The translations under genes and the position numbers were made by a program. Shown piece after piece: positions 39,646 through 48,129 of a stretch of DNA of 64,000 nucleotides. This DNA comes from Amycolatopsis sp. CA-126428 (GTDB taxonomy: Bacteria; Actinomycetota; Actinomycetes; Mycobacteriales; Pseudonocardiaceae). The notes beneath the pieces are model-generated. The model was given only the letters and a program-made list of their open reading frames with translations. It did not search any database and had not been told where the DNA came from. Each line of letters starts with the position of its first letter. Position 1 is the first letter of the stretch. Where the stretch lies: NCBI RefSeq assembly GCF_002904335.1, contig NZ_PPHF01000123.1, positions 124,001-188,000 of the forward strand, given 5' to 3'.

Positions 39646-40391
39646 AGTACCAGGGAAAGAAGGCCGTCGTCGCCGGCGGCACGCACGGGATGGGGCTGGC
39701 GGTGGTGCGCGCCCTGCTCGACGGCGGCGCGGAGGTGCTGCTCACCGGCCGGGACGTGACCCCGCTGGCGGGCACGTTGCCGGGCAAGGCGCACCTGCTG
39801 TCCTCGGACGCGGCGCGCCTGGCCGACGTCGCCGAGCTGGGTGAGGTGGCCGCGCGCACGCTCGGCGAGCTGGACCTGGTGTTCCTCAACGTCGGGTTCG
39901 CGACGCTGACGCCGTACGAGGCCGCGACGCCCGAGCTCTACGACCGGACGTTCGACGTCAACACCAAGGGCGCCTACTTCACCGCCCGGCGGCTCGCGCC
40001 GCTGGTCCGGTCCGGTGGCTCGTTCGTCTTCACGACGTCGGTCGCGGCCGAGGCCGGGATCGCCGGGATGGGCCTGTATTCGGCGGCGAAGGCGGCGGTG
40101 CGCTCGTTCGCCCGCACGTACGCGGCCGAGCTGGCGCCGCGCGGGATCCGGGTGAACGTGGTCAGCCCCGGCTACACCGACACGCCGACGATGGGCGTCA
40201 CCGGCGTCCCGGAGCCGGTCCTGGCGGAGTTCAAGGCGATCGGCGACGAGAGCACGCCGTTGAAGCGCCACGCCACCGCGGAGGAGGTCGCTGCGGCGGT
40301 GCTGTTCCTGGCGTTCGACGCCACCTTCACCACCGGCGCGGACCTCCCCGTGGACGGCGGTCTCGGCCAGCGGCTCACCCTGCCCGCGTGA
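39642..40391 (+). CDS. Short-chain dehydrogenase/reductase
   Basis: A classical SDR of 249 residues. KKAVVAGGTHGMGLAVVRAL carries the GxxxGxG cofactor loop, LVFLNVGF the NNAG-equivalent strand, TSVAAEAG the catalytic Ser and LYSAAKAAVRSFARTYAAEL the YxxxK pair; VDGG closes the fold. It reduces or oxidises an alcohol/ketone with NAD(P)H. The GTG at 39642 overlaps the imine reductase stop (GTGA), with GAGGAG upstream, so both are translated together. Paired with an imine reductase, it may supply or remove a carbonyl partner. Its end overlaps a convergent flavodoxin-like gene by 17 bases. Confidence 0.92.
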   Translation: MKYQGKKAVVAGGTHGMGLAVVRALLDGGAEVLLTGRDVTPLAGTLPGKAHLLSSDAARLADVAELGEVAARTLGELDLVFLNVGFATLTPYEAATPELYDRTFDVNTKGAYFTARRLAPLVRSGGSFVFTTSVAAEAGIAGMGLYSAAKAAVRSFARTYAAELAPRGIRVNVVSPGYTDTPTMGVTGVPEPVLAEFKAIGDESTPLKRHATAEEVAAAVLFLAFDATFTTGADLPVDGGLGQRLTLPA

Positions 40392-41151
40392 GGTGGGCGC
40401 CCAGGCCGGTGACCCCCGGCGCGCGGTCGGGGCGCAGGACGAGGTCATCGTCGTAGTCGCCGCCATTCTGTGTGCGGAACGGGATGGGCTCCGCGGTTTC
40501 GAGCGTCCGCAGGCGTTCGCGAAGCAGGTCCCGTGCCTCGGCGAACTCGTCGTCCGGCACGCGGTCGGCGCCGTAGACCGCCACCGGCGGCAGCACCGAC
40601 ATCCCCGCGTAGAAGAGGGTTCCGTGATGTAGCGGGAAGAGGACGTCGGCCAGCGCGCCGTTCACCCCGCGCGGCTCCAGGGCCGGCTCGCGGGCACCCG
40701 CGGCGAGCACCACCATCGCGCGCTTGCCCGCGAGCCGGCCCTCGCCGTAGCGCAGGGTCCGGCCGTCCTCGGCGCGGACGCCGTACCCGAAGCCCTTCAC
40801 GAAGACGCGGTCGAACCAGCCCTTGAGGATCGCCGGCAGGCCGTACCACCACAACGGGAACTGCACGACGACCGCGTCCGCCCAGGCCAGCTTTTCCTGC
40901 TCGGCCACGATGTCCGCGCTCAGCTCCCCGCGCGCGTGCGCCCGGGCCGACGTCGCCCCGACGACCAGCCGGCCGTCGTCGGCTTCGGCGCCGAAGTCGG
41001 CGGCGTCGACCACCGGGTTCCACTTCATGGCGTACAGGTCCGACTCCCGGACGTCGTGGCCGAGCTCCCGGAGCGTCCGGAGCCCGTCGTCACGGAGGGC
41101 CCCGCTCAGCGAGCGCGGCTCGGGATGCGCGAAAACCCACAACACGTTCAT
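40375..41151 (-). CDS. NAD(P)H dehydrogenase (quinone), flavodoxin-like fold
   Basis: A protein of 258 residues of the MdaB/NQO-like flavodoxin fold. MNVLWVFAHPEPRSLSGALR starts the FMN loop, DAVVVQFPLWWYGLPAILKG and WFDRVFVKGFGY form the flavin-contact region, as in NQO1-type reductases. It would reduce quinones by two electrons. The ATG at 41151 is chosen since it begins the conserved MNVLWVFAHPEP; ATG at 41166 adds five residues. It diverges from the GlxA-type regulator 71 bases away, a likely controller. Confidence 0.88.
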   Translation of the reverse strand: MNVLWVFAHPEPRSLSGALRDDGLRTLRELGHDVRESDLYAMKWNPVVDAADFGAEADDGRLVVGATSARAHARGELSADIVAEQEKLAWADAVVVQFPLWWYGLPAILKGWFDRVFVKGFGYGVRAEDGRTLRYGEGRLAGKRAMVVLAAGAREPALEPRGVNGALADVLFPLHHGTLFYAGMSVLPPVAVYGADRVPDDEFAEARDLLRERLRTLETAEPIPFRTQNGGDYDDDLVLRPDRAPGVTGLGAHLTRAG

Positions 41152-41222
41152 GACCTCGATGGTCATCCGGCCGCCCGGTTCGATCGAGTGGCCGGAAAGC
41201 CAACATGTGCAAGAATCGAGCC

Positions 41223-42221
41223 ATGGCCGAATTCGTGCACCCGAACCGCCACCACGTCGCCGTCCTCGTTCGCCACGGCATGCTGGTGATGGAGCTGGGC
41301 ATCGTCCACCGCCTGTTCGGCCAGGCCCGCTCGGCGCCGGGGGAGCCGCTGTACGAAGTCGTGACCTGCACGCTCGAACCCGGTCCGGTGCGCACCGACG
41401 CCGACTTCACCATCCCGGTCGACCGCGGCCCCGAGGTGCTGGCCGAGGCGGACACGGTGATCGTCCCGGCGTCCCTGATCGAGTACGAGCCGCTGGCGCG
41501 CGTGCTGACCCCGCCGCTCGAAGCCGCCCTCGGCCGCATCCCGCCGGCCGCGCGCATCGCGTCCATCTGCACCGGCGCGTTCGTGCTCGCCGCGGCCGGC
41601 CTGCTCGACGGCCGCCGGGCCACCACCCACTGGCGGTCCGCCGAGGACCTGCAGGACCGGTTCCCCGAGGTCGACGTCGACCCGTGCGTGCTCTACACCG
41701 ACGACGGCGACGTGCTGACCTCGGCGGGTGTCGCCGCCGGGATCGACCTGGTGCTGCACATGATCCGCCGCGACCACGGCACGGCGGTGGCCAACGAGGT
41801 CGCCCGCGGCACGGTCGTGTCCCCGCACCGCGAAGGCGGCCAGGCCCAGTTCGTCCGGCGGCCGGTCCCCGAGCCCCGGACGTCGTCGACGAAGGCGGCC
41901 CGGGCCTGGGCGCTGGAGAACCTGCACCGGCCGCTGACCCTGCGCGAGCTCGCCGCCCGCGAGGCGATGAGCACGCGCACGTTCACCCGCCGCTTCCGCG
42001 AGGAGGTCGGCATCTCGGCCCTGCAGTGGCTGACCCAGCAACGGGTCGAGCGCGCCCGCCAGCTCCTCGAGGAGACGGACCTGCCGGTCGACCGCGTCGC
42101 CACCGAAGCCGGCTTCGGCACGGCGGCCTCGCTGCGCCAGCACTTCCAGGCGGCGCTGGCGGTGTCGCCGAGCGCGTACCGGTCGACCTTCCGCGGAGAA
42201 CTGGCTGTTCAAGCCGGCTGA
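41223..42221 (+). CDS. GlxA-type AraC regulator with DJ-1/PfpI domain
   Basis: A regulator of 332 residues. The N-terminal half (1-190) is a DJ-1/PfpI-like domain with ARIASICTGAFVLAAAGLLD, holding the nucleophile-elbow cysteine, and RRATTHWRSAEDLQ. The C-terminal half has the two AraC helix-turn-helices: LTLRELAAREAMSTRTFTRR and PVDRVATEAGFGTAASLRQH. The ligand of the DJ-1 domain is unknown. ATG at 41223 is chosen by homology over the in-frame ATG at 41205. It diverges from a quinone reductase gene and precedes a transglutaminase-like gene by 22 bases. Confidence 0.9.
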   Translation: MAEFVHPNRHHVAVLVRHGMLVMELGIVHRLFGQARSAPGEPLYEVVTCTLEPGPVRTDADFTIPVDRGPEVLAEADTVIVPASLIEYEPLARVLTPPLEAALGRIPPAARIASICTGAFVLAAAGLLDGRRATTHWRSAEDLQDRFPEVDVDPCVLYTDDGDVLTSAGVAAGIDLVLHMIRRDHGTAVANEVARGTVVSPHREGGQAQFVRRPVPEPRTSSTKAARAWALENLHRPLTLRELAAREAMSTRTFTRRFREEVGISALQWLTQQRVERARQLLEETDLPVDRVATEAGFGTAASLRQHFQAALAVSPSAYRSTFRGELAVQAG

Positions 42222-42243
42222 AATCCGGATAGCGTCGGCGCCC

Positions 42244-43128
42244 ATGGACGACTTCTACGTCAGCCACAGCCGGTTCAGCGATCCCGGACCGCACGCGGAC
42301 TGGCTCGACGCGACCCCGGCCGACCTGGCCGTCCTGCGTGAAGCGGCGTCCCAGCTGGTGTTCCACTACTGGGGTTCGGGCGCGATCACCGAACACGGGT
42401 TTCCGGCCGCCCGCAACGACGAGATCACCCTGCGGTACGCCGAGGCGATGTGGGCGCGCCTGCGCGAGCTCGACCCGGCCCCACCGGTGCAGCCGCGGCC
42501 GCCGCTGCACCGGATCGTCGGCTGCTGCCGCGACTTCACGCTGCTGTTCGTCTCGATGGCCCGCCACCACGGCATCCCGGCCCGCGCCCGCGTCGGCTTC
42601 GCGAGCTACCTGATGCCCGGCTGGTACCTCGACCACGTCGTCGCCGAGGTCCGCACCGCCGACGGCTGGCACCTGGTCGAGCCCCAGCTGTCACCCGGTT
42701 TCCGCGACCCGGTGGACGACGTGGCCTTCGACCTCCTCGACGTCCCCCGCGACCGGTTCCTGACCGGCCCCGACGCGTGGACCGCCGTGCGCGCCGGCGA
42801 GCTCGACCCGGACCTGCTGGTCGTCTCGCCGGACCTGGACGTGCCGTTCCTGCGCGGGATTCCGTACACGTGGCACAACCTCGTGCTCGACCTCGCCGCG
42901 CTCAACAAGCACGAGATGCTCCAGTGGGACATCTGGGGCGCACTCGACGACTCCGCCGCGCTCGACCCGGCCACCGTCGCCCGTGCGGACGAGCTGGCCG
43001 AGCTGGTGGCCGACGCGGACGTCGAGCAGCTGCGGGTGGCCTTCGAGGCCGACGACGTCCGGGTGCCGCCGGTGATCCACACGGTCACCCCGCCGGGACG
43101 GCTCCTGGCCGAGGTAGTGCTTCGCTGA
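42244..43128 (+). CDS. Transglutaminase-like (papain-fold) protein
   Basis: A protein of 294 residues with a transglutaminase-like core. HRIVGCCRDFTLLFVSMARH carries the nucleophile Cys in GCCRDF, followed by GIPARARVGFASYL and the His in YLDHVVAEV, then Asp in TADGWHLVEPQ. Bacterial members act as cysteine proteases or amidases. No signal peptide is present, so it is cytoplasmic. It follows the GlxA-type regulator by 22 bases and is probably co-transcribed. Its end overlaps the convergent LysR gene by 44 bases. Confidence 0.83.
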   Translation: MDDFYVSHSRFSDPGPHADWLDATPADLAVLREAASQLVFHYWGSGAITEHGFPAARNDEITLRYAEAMWARLRELDPAPPVQPRPPLHRIVGCCRDFTLLFVSMARHHGIPARARVGFASYLMPGWYLDHVVAEVRTADGWHLVEPQLSPGFRDPVDDVAFDLLDVPRDRFLTGPDAWTAVRAGELDPDLLVVSPDLDVPFLRGIPYTWHNLVLDLAALNKHEMLQWDIWGALDDSAALDPATVARADELAELVADADVEQLRVAFEADDVRVPPVIHTVTPPGRLLAEVVLR

Positions 43129-43987
43129 CCTCGGTGGCAGTCCGCACGAACCGCGCGATCCGCAGGTCCCGCGCCCCGGCCGTCCAGGCGAGGGCCAGCG
43201 AGTACGGCGTCGCGTCGACAACCGGCCGGTAGACGACGTCGTCCCGCGAGCGCAGCTCGGCGACCGACGCGGGCAGCAGCGCGACCGCCTGCCCGAGCGC
43301 GACCGTCTCCAGCAGCTGGGCGCTGTCGTGCACGATCGGCCCGGGTGTCACCGGTCCGCCGGTCACGTCCTGCCCGGACCAGTACGCCCGGTCCGCGGCC
43401 GAGGAGAGCGGCCAGCACGGCGTCGGCTGCCCGGCGAAGTCGGCGCAGGTCAGCACGGACCGGCGGGCGAGTTCGTGGTCCGACGGCAGTGCGGCCACCC
43501 GTGGTTCGCTGAACAGCACCTCGACGTCCAGGCCGTGGTGGGTGCCGCCGTGGCAGCCGAGCACGGCCACGTCGGCCCGGCCGTCCCGCAGCATCTCCGT
43601 CTGTTCGCCGAACCCGCTGACCCGGAGGTCGACCGGATCGGGGTGCGCGTCGGCGATCCGCCGCAGCAGATCGGTCGCGACCCCCGGCTTCGCGGTGACG
43701 ACCAGCGCCGGCGTCCGTTGAGCTGCCCGCCGCGTGCGCCGGACCGCCGCGGTGACGGCGTCCAGTGCCTTCGCCGACTCGGTGAGCAGGACGGCGCCGG
43801 CCGGCGTCAGCGAGACGTGCCGGCTGGTGCGTTCGAAGAGCTGCACCCCGAGCCGCCGCTCCAGCAGCCGGATCGCGCGCGACAGCGGTGGCTGCGCCAT
43901 CCCGAGCCGCTCGGCGGCGCGCGAGAAGTTCAGCTCTTCGGCGACCGCGCGGAAATACCGCAGCTCACGGACCTCGACATCGTCCAT
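43085..43987 (-). CDS. LysR-family transcriptional regulator
   Basis: A protein of 300 residues. The N-terminal helix-turn-helix is ELRYFRAVAEELNFSRAAER with LGMAQPPLSRAIRLLERRLG (about 7-45), then LFERTSRHVSLTPAGAVLL. The effector-binding domain covers about 90-290. The ATG at 43987 gives MDDVEVRELRYF; a longer frame reaches 44068 but runs into the divergent promoter. It is divergent from a SnoaL-like gene 96 bases away, the likely target. Confidence 0.9.
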   Translation of the reverse strand: MDDVEVRELRYFRAVAEELNFSRAAERLGMAQPPLSRAIRLLERRLGVQLFERTSRHVSLTPAGAVLLTESAKALDAVTAAVRRTRRAAQRTPALVVTAKPGVATDLLRRIADAHPDPVDLRVSGFGEQTEMLRDGRADVAVLGCHGGTHHGLDVEVLFSEPRVAALPSDHELARRSVLTCADFAGQPTPCWPLSSAADRAYWSGQDVTGGPVTPGPIVHDSAQLLETVALGQAVALLPASVAELRSRDDVVYRPVVDATPYSLALAWTAGARDLRIARFVRTATEVSEALPRPGAVPAG

Positions 43988-44083
43988 ACCGGGAGAGTAT
44001 CGCGGCAGAGTCCACAGGTCTTTCCTTTTCTCTTTCGCGCATGGTGGGCTTGGTGTCGATAACTCCACAAAGGACGGACATCG

Positions 44084-44467
44084 ATGACGGAGTCACAACG
44101 CAACAAGGAAGTGGTCTTGGGCTTCCTCCGGCTGGCCTTCACCGAGAAGCGCCCGGCCGACGCCTTCGCCGAGCACGTCGGCGACGGCTACGTCCAGCAC
44201 AACCCCCACGCCCCGGCGAGCGCGGCGGCCTCGGCCCGCTACCTGGCCGGGTTCGTGACCCGGTTCCCGGAGCTCACCCTGGACGTCCACCGGGTGATCG
44301 CCGAGGACGATCTTGTGTGCACGCACAGCCTCCTGCGCCTGACGCCCGGCTCGCGTGGCAGCGCGATCGCGGACGTGATGCGGGTGCGGGACGGCCGGAT
44401 CACCGAGCACTGGGACGTGGTGCAGGAGATCCCGGAGACGACGGCGAGCGGCAACCCGATGATCTAG
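44084..44467 (+). CDS. SnoaL-like/NTF2-fold protein
   Basis: A protein of 127 residues with the cone-shaped NTF2 fold. FLRLAFTEKRPADAFAEHVG, YVQHNPHAPAS and VMRVRDGRITEHWDVVQEIP match the SnoaL-like ester-cyclase branch of unknown substrate. ATG at 44084 follows AAAGGA 8 bases upstream. It is divergent from LysR and probably under its control. Confidence 0.85.
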   Translation: MTESQRNKEVVLGFLRLAFTEKRPADAFAEHVGDGYVQHNPHAPASAAASARYLAGFVTRFPELTLDVHRVIAEDDLVCTHSLLRLTPGSRGSAIADVMRVRDGRITEHWDVVQEIPETTASGNPMI

Positions 44468-44527
44468 GCGAGCTGCCCCGGGAGGTGCCGCCTCGCGGGC
44501 CGGCGCTCGTGAGCGACCGCGGCCGGT

Positions 44528-44544
44528 GTCCCGCCGCGCGGGAC
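44528..44544. terminator. Hairpin between convergent genes
   Basis: GTCCCGC (44528-44534) and GCGGGAC (44538-44544) pair over a 3-base loop in the 119-base gap between the SnoaL-like and TetR stop codons. No T run is present. It probably acts on both transcripts. Confidence 0.5.
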
Positions 44545-44586
44545 GTCACCCCTCAGGGACCGTGCCCGGCTTGGTCGGCCGGGGCA

Positions 44587-45246
44587 TCACGCCTCGGCGA
44601 CCGGGTCCGGGTCGTCGTCCGCCGGGTCGATCTCCCTCGGCGCGATGCCGTGCAGTGCGGCGCTCACCACCGAGTTCACCGGTGGCGGGTCGAGGGGTGC
44701 CGTGTGCGGGAAGACCGTCGTGAGCACCGAGGCGTGGCAGTAGCCGACCAGCATGGCCGCCGTTGCGTCCACTTCGGACTCCGGGCGCAGGCGGCCCAGC
44801 CTGCGTTCCGCCTCGAGGTAGGCCACCAGCCGATCGCGCCAGTAGCCGGACCGCTCGCTGATCTCCGCGAACCGCTCCAGCACCCTGGGCTGCGAGACCA
44901 GGCCGCTGAACGCCGGCACGAGCGCCTTGTGCAGCGCCAGGCCGAACTCCACGTGGCGGCGGAGGTTCCCGAAGAGGACGCCTTCACCGGGCACGGGCAA
45001 CTCGCCCAGCTCCGCCTCCGTTGTGCGCACGTGCTCCAGCAGGGCCCGGGCCACCAGTTCCTCCTTGTCGGAGAAGTGGTTGTAGAGCACGCCGTCGGCG
45101 ACGCCCGCCATGCGCGCGATCTCCCGCACGGTCATACCGGTCGTGCCGTGCGTGGCGATCATCTTCTGCGCGGTCTCGAGCAGCAGGTCGTGCAGTGACT
45201 GCCCGTCCCGCTGGGCGGCGGCTTTCCTCGGTGACATCACCGCCAT
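44587..45246 (-). CDS. TetR-family transcriptional regulator
   Basis: A protein of 219 residues. The helix-turn-helix is LLLETAQKMIATHGTTGMTV, REIARMAGVADGVLYNHFSD (about 19-60). The C-terminal half is alpha-helical with a low-complexity acidic tail. ATG at 45246 (MAVMSPRK) or 45237 are both possible. It lies 16 bases after a methyltransferase gene in the same direction, so the pair form an operon that TetR presumably represses through the 30-bp palindrome at 46099-46128. Confidence 0.88.
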   Translation of the reverse strand: MAVMSPRKAAAQRDGQSLHDLLLETAQKMIATHGTTGMTVREIARMAGVADGVLYNHFSDKEELVARALLEHVRTTEAELGELPVPGEGVLFGNLRRHVEFGLALHKALVPAFSGLVSQPRVLERFAEISERSGYWRDRLVAYLEAERRLGRLRPESEVDATAAMLVGYCHASVLTTVFPHTAPLDPPPVNSVVSAALHGIAPREIDPADDDPDPVAEA

Positions 45247-45262
45247 CGTACGGGCGCCCCCG

Positions 45263-46081
45263 CTACGGCCTCCTTCCCGTGACCAGCCACGCCGTGCCGC
45301 GCAGCCGGACCGCCTCCGGGCCCGCGAACGGCTCGAGCGCCTCCGCGAGGGCGTCGGTCGCCTTGGTCGCCGTCGCGCTGTCGAGCCGGTCCAGGTGGTG
45401 GCGGACCGGGCCCCAGTCCGCCATGAACCGGGCCGCGTCGGGGACGTCACGGCCCCAGACCTGGCCGGCCTCGACGCGGGTGCACACGACGTCTTCGAAG
45501 CCGGCTTCGGTCAGCACCGCCCTGGTCCGGTCCGGGTCCGCGAACGACGTCGGCCCGCTGCCGTCCGGCCCGGTCGGCTGCGGCAGGTAGGCCGCCATCG
45601 CGGCGAACACCCGGCCGAGGTCGGTGCCGGACAGCGCCGTCATGCAGAGGAACGCGAGCCGCCCGCCGGGGGGCAGCGCGCGCCGGACGTTGCCGAACGC
45701 CGCCACCGGATCGGCGAAGAACATCACCCCGAACCGGCTGATCGCCAGGTCGAACCCGCCTTCGGCGAACGGGTGGACCTGGACGTCACCCTGCTCGAAC
45801 GTCACGTTCGGCACCTCGGCCGCCCGCCTCCGCGCGGTCGCGAGCATCGGCCCGGACAGGTCGACGCCGATCGCGGAGCGGGCCCGCGCCGCGGCGAGCC
45901 GCGTGAGCTGGCCGTTGCCGCAGCCGATGTCGAGCACGCGATCGCCGGAGTCCACCTGCTCGAGCAAAAAACTGTTGAAGCCGCTGTTCACGGCGTCGTA
46001 GCGATCGGCGTGTGTCGCCCAGTGCTCCCCTTCGTAGCCGTTCCACGCCTCGGCCTGTGCGGTGTTGACGATCCCGGTCAT
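45263..46081 (-). CDS. Class I SAM-dependent methyltransferase
   Basis: A protein of 272 residues. Motif I is RVLDIGCGNGQLTRLAAARA (about 48-67), with GVDLSGPMLATARR, motif post-I acidic EQGDVQVHPF and motif II-like ISRFGVMFFADP. It starts AWNGYEGEHWATHADRYDAV, typical for small-molecule methyltransferases of the UbiE-like branch. The acceptor is unknown. It is first in an operon with a TetR gene and carries a large palindrome 18 bases upstream. ATG at 46081 follows AAGGGGC. Confidence 0.9.
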   Translation of the reverse strand: MTGIVNTAQAEAWNGYEGEHWATHADRYDAVNSGFNSFLLEQVDSGDRVLDIGCGNGQLTRLAAARARSAIGVDLSGPMLATARRRAAEVPNVTFEQGDVQVHPFAEGGFDLAISRFGVMFFADPVAAFGNVRRALPPGGRLAFLCMTALSGTDLGRVFAAMAAYLPQPTGPDGSGPTSFADPDRTRAVLTEAGFEDVVCTRVEAGQVWGRDVPDAARFMADWGPVRHHLDRLDSATATKATDALAEALEPFAGPEAVRLRGTAWLVTGRRP

Positions 46082-46098
46082 CCCCAGCCCCTTCCGTT

Positions 46099-46128
46099 AT
46101 GAACACACGTTCATGAACATGTGTTCAT
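46099..46128. promoter_or_regulatory. 30-bp TetR-type operator before the methyltransferase
   Basis: ATGAACACACGTTCA joined to TGAACATGTGTTCAT is a 30-bp palindrome with a single mismatched pair, 18 bases before the methyltransferase start. It also consists of two tandem smaller dyads, GAAC-N4-GTTC each. This is the form expected for binding of two TetR dimers. The TetR gene is in the same operon. Confidence 0.75.
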
Positions 46129-46272
46129 GCTGCCGCCGCGGCCATCCGCTGTCAAGGCATCGGCCACCCGCCGCCGGATGTCGGCCAGGTGGCAGATCTT
46201 CCGGGCGGACGAACGCGGAAGACTTCTCCCCATCAGGGCAAACCGCCTCTGACCAGCCAAAAGGAGTTCGAA

Positions 46273-46860
46273 ATGACCGACGTCATCGCCAACATGTCCA
46301 TGTCCCTCGACGGTTTCGTGGCCGACCCGGAAGACCACATCGATCACCTGTTCGAGTGGTTCGGCAGTGGCGACGTCGAGGTCCCCACCGCCGTCGAGTG
46401 GGCCACCTTCAAGACCTCCGAAGCCAGCGCGAAGATGCTGCGCGCGGCGATGGACAACGTCGGCGCGCTGATCACCGGCCGCCGCCTGTTCAACCTCGCC
46501 CAGGGCTGGGGCGGCACGCACCCGATGGGCGTGCCGGTCTTCGTCGTCACCCACGAGGAGCCCGCGGACTGGCCGCACCCGGACGCGCCGTTCACGTTCG
46601 TCACCGACGGCCTCGAAAGCGCCGTCGAGCAGGCGAAGAAGGCCGCCGGCGACAAGATCGTCGCGGTCGCCAGCACGACGATCGCCCAGCAGTGCCTCAA
46701 CCTCGGCCTGCTCGACGGCGTCCAGGTCGACCTGATCCCGGTGCTGCTCGGCTCCGGCGTCCGCTTCTTCGACCACCTCGACGCCACCACGAAGCTGACC
46801 GGCCCGGAGGTCACCGAGGGTACCGGCGTGACGCACCTTTCGTACCGGATCAAGCGCTGA
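46273..46860 (+). CDS. Dihydrofolate reductase-family protein (RibD-C like)
   Basis: A protein of 195 residues with the DHFR/RibD C-terminal fold. It begins VIANMSMSLDGFVADPEDHI, the family N-terminal block, and includes GALITGRRLFNLAQGWGG, VAVASTTIAQQCLNLGLLDG and DLIPVLLGSGVRFFD. NADPH-dependent reductase activity is expected, but most such small actinobacterial proteins are uncharacterised. AAGGAG lies 6 bases before the ATG. It converges on the sigma factor gene with an 11-base overlap. Confidence 0.9.
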   Translation: MTDVIANMSMSLDGFVADPEDHIDHLFEWFGSGDVEVPTAVEWATFKTSEASAKMLRAAMDNVGALITGRRLFNLAQGWGGTHPMGVPVFVVTHEEPADWPHPDAPFTFVTDGLESAVEQAKKAAGDKIVAVASTTIAQQCLNLGLLDGVQVDLIPVLLGSGVRFFDHLDATTKLTGPEVTEGTGVTHLSYRIKR

Positions 46861-47704
46861 GGAGCGTGACGTGCAGCGCGGCGAGGCGGGCGGGGTCGGC
46901 GATCACTTCATACGCCGCCACCCGCTCGCCGTCGACCGTCACGGCCAAGGCGAGCACCAGCCGTCCGCGGGGCGCGACGACGACGCCGACCGCGCCGTCG
47001 ACCAGGACAGTTTCGGCGAACCGGGCCCGTTTCCCGAACACCTGCGTCTCCTCGGCCACCGCGCGGGCCCCGCGCGTCTCGAGGGCCGCGCCCGCCGGCA
47101 GCGCGGCCGCGTCGGCGCGGCGGACGACGTCCGGGGCCAGCACGTCGAGCAGGGCGGCGAGGTCGCCGCCGCGGGCGGCGGCCAGGAACGCGTCGACCAC
47201 CCGGCGGTGCCGGGCCAGGTCGGCCGGGGGCAGCGGGGAAGTGCCCCGGACCCGGTGCCGCGCGCGGCTCGCCAGCTTCTTCGCCGCCACCGGCGTGCGG
47301 TCCAGCACCGGGGCGATCCGGTCGAACGGCACGGCGAACAGGTCGTGCAGCACGAACGCGATCCGCTCGGCCGGCCCGAGCGCGGCCAGCACGACGAGCA
47401 GCGCACGGCCCACCGCGTCGGCGAGCGCGGCTTCGTCCGCCGGATCGGCGTCGTCCACCGGCTCCGGGAACACCTCGAACGACTCCTCGCGGCGGGATTT
47501 CCGCGAACGCAGGACGTCGAGGCAGACGCGGGACACGACCGTGGTCAGCCAGGCCGCCAGGTTGCCGACCGAGCCGGCCCGGTTCAGCCGCAACCACGCT
47601 TCCTGCACGGCGTCGTCCGCTTCGGCCGCCGAGCCGAGCATCCGGTAGGCCAGCCCGCGCAGCCGGCCGCGTTCGGCCTCGAAGTCCGCCGCCAGGTCGT
47701 CCAT
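46850..47704 (-). CDS. ECF sigma factor with SnoaL-like C-terminal domain (SigJ/ECF41-like)
   Basis: A sigma-70 family factor of 284 residues. Region 2 is RGLAYRMLGSAAEADDAVQE and AWLRLNRAG; region 4 is LGPAERIAFVLHDLFAVPFD with RIAPVLDRTPVAAKKLASRA. A third domain (about 165-284) has the NTF2/SnoaL fold with LDVLAPDVV and AYEVIADPARL. In this class the C-terminal domain replaces an anti-sigma factor and modulates activity. The linker contains FPEPVDD, comparable to the WLPEP signature but degenerate. It is not co-transcribed with any visible target; remnants of an oxidoreductase lie upstream, a type of gene such factors often control. Confidence 0.88.
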   Translation of the reverse strand: MDDLAADFEAERGRLRGLAYRMLGSAAEADDAVQEAWLRLNRAGSVGNLAAWLTTVVSRVCLDVLRSRKSRREESFEVFPEPVDDADPADEAALADAVGRALLVVLAALGPAERIAFVLHDLFAVPFDRIAPVLDRTPVAAKKLASRARHRVRGTSPLPPADLARHRRVVDAFLAAARGGDLAALLDVLAPDVVRRADAAALPAGAALETRGARAVAEETQVFGKRARFAETVLVDGAVGVVVAPRGRLVLALAVTVDGERVAAYEVIADPARLAALHVTLLSA

Positions 47705-47769
47705 CGGTCACCTTCCGCTCGCGTTCACCGTCGCCTCCTCGACGTATCCCCGCGACCGGAGGTGACCGG

Positions 47770-48034
47770 ATGAGCTTGCTGACCCCCGCCGACCTGGACG
47801 CCTACTACGCGCAGCGCGCCGGCGCCGGACTCATCGTCGCCGAAGGCACCTGGGTGGGCGAACGGGCCATCGGCTTCTCGGACGCCCCGGGCCGCCGCGC
47901 ACGGCCGCGTCGGCGTCCGGCTTTCGCCGTGGTGGGCCGGCGGACTGTGCACTGTGGACGAAGCACTCCGCGCCGAGTACGACGAACTGGTCGCCGGCCT
48001 CGCCGACGCGGTTTCGTTCGCGCTGTCCCAGTAG
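47770..48034 (+). pseudogene. Remnant of an old-yellow-enzyme-type NADH:flavin oxidoreductase
   Basis: The frame from 47770 gives LTPADLDAYYAQRAGAGLIV and AEGTWVGERAIGF, a close match to the early barrel part of alkene reductases (YYAQRASAGLIVTEGT-like). It then loses register. From 47891 a frame shifted by +1 gives HGRVGVRLSPWWAG and RAEYDELVAGLAD, matching the RVGxRLSP strand and following helix found some 200 residues later in the intact family, and stops at 48032. The N-terminus, most of the barrel and the C-terminus are missing. This is best explained by deletion plus frameshift. It could be a lost target of the adjacent ECF sigma factor. Confidence 0.65.
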
Positions 48035-48129
48035 AACGGGCGGACTTCGGTGATACGGCCACCGGCCACGGTGATCGCCTGGAGGATCGGGAACTCGAGC
48101 TCGCGACCGGTGGCGCGCGCGTTCGGACG
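48010..48129 (-). pseudogene. Remnant of a SnoaL-like/NTF2-fold gene
   Basis: Read on the minus strand, ATGRELEFPILQAITVAGGR and ITEVRPFYWDSANET correspond to the last strand pair of a SnoaL-like protein. The remnant follows directly in frame after the stop codon of the VOC gene at 48133, and no start or N-terminal half exists. The frame then runs into the opposite-strand oxidoreductase remnant. It overlaps that remnant, so the two fragments were brought together by deletion. Confidence 0.6.

Noticed and set aside
44468..44586. A small gene between the SnoaL-like and TetR genes
   Set aside because: Short frames here are Arg/Pro-rich with no ribosome site; the region is better explained by hairpins.
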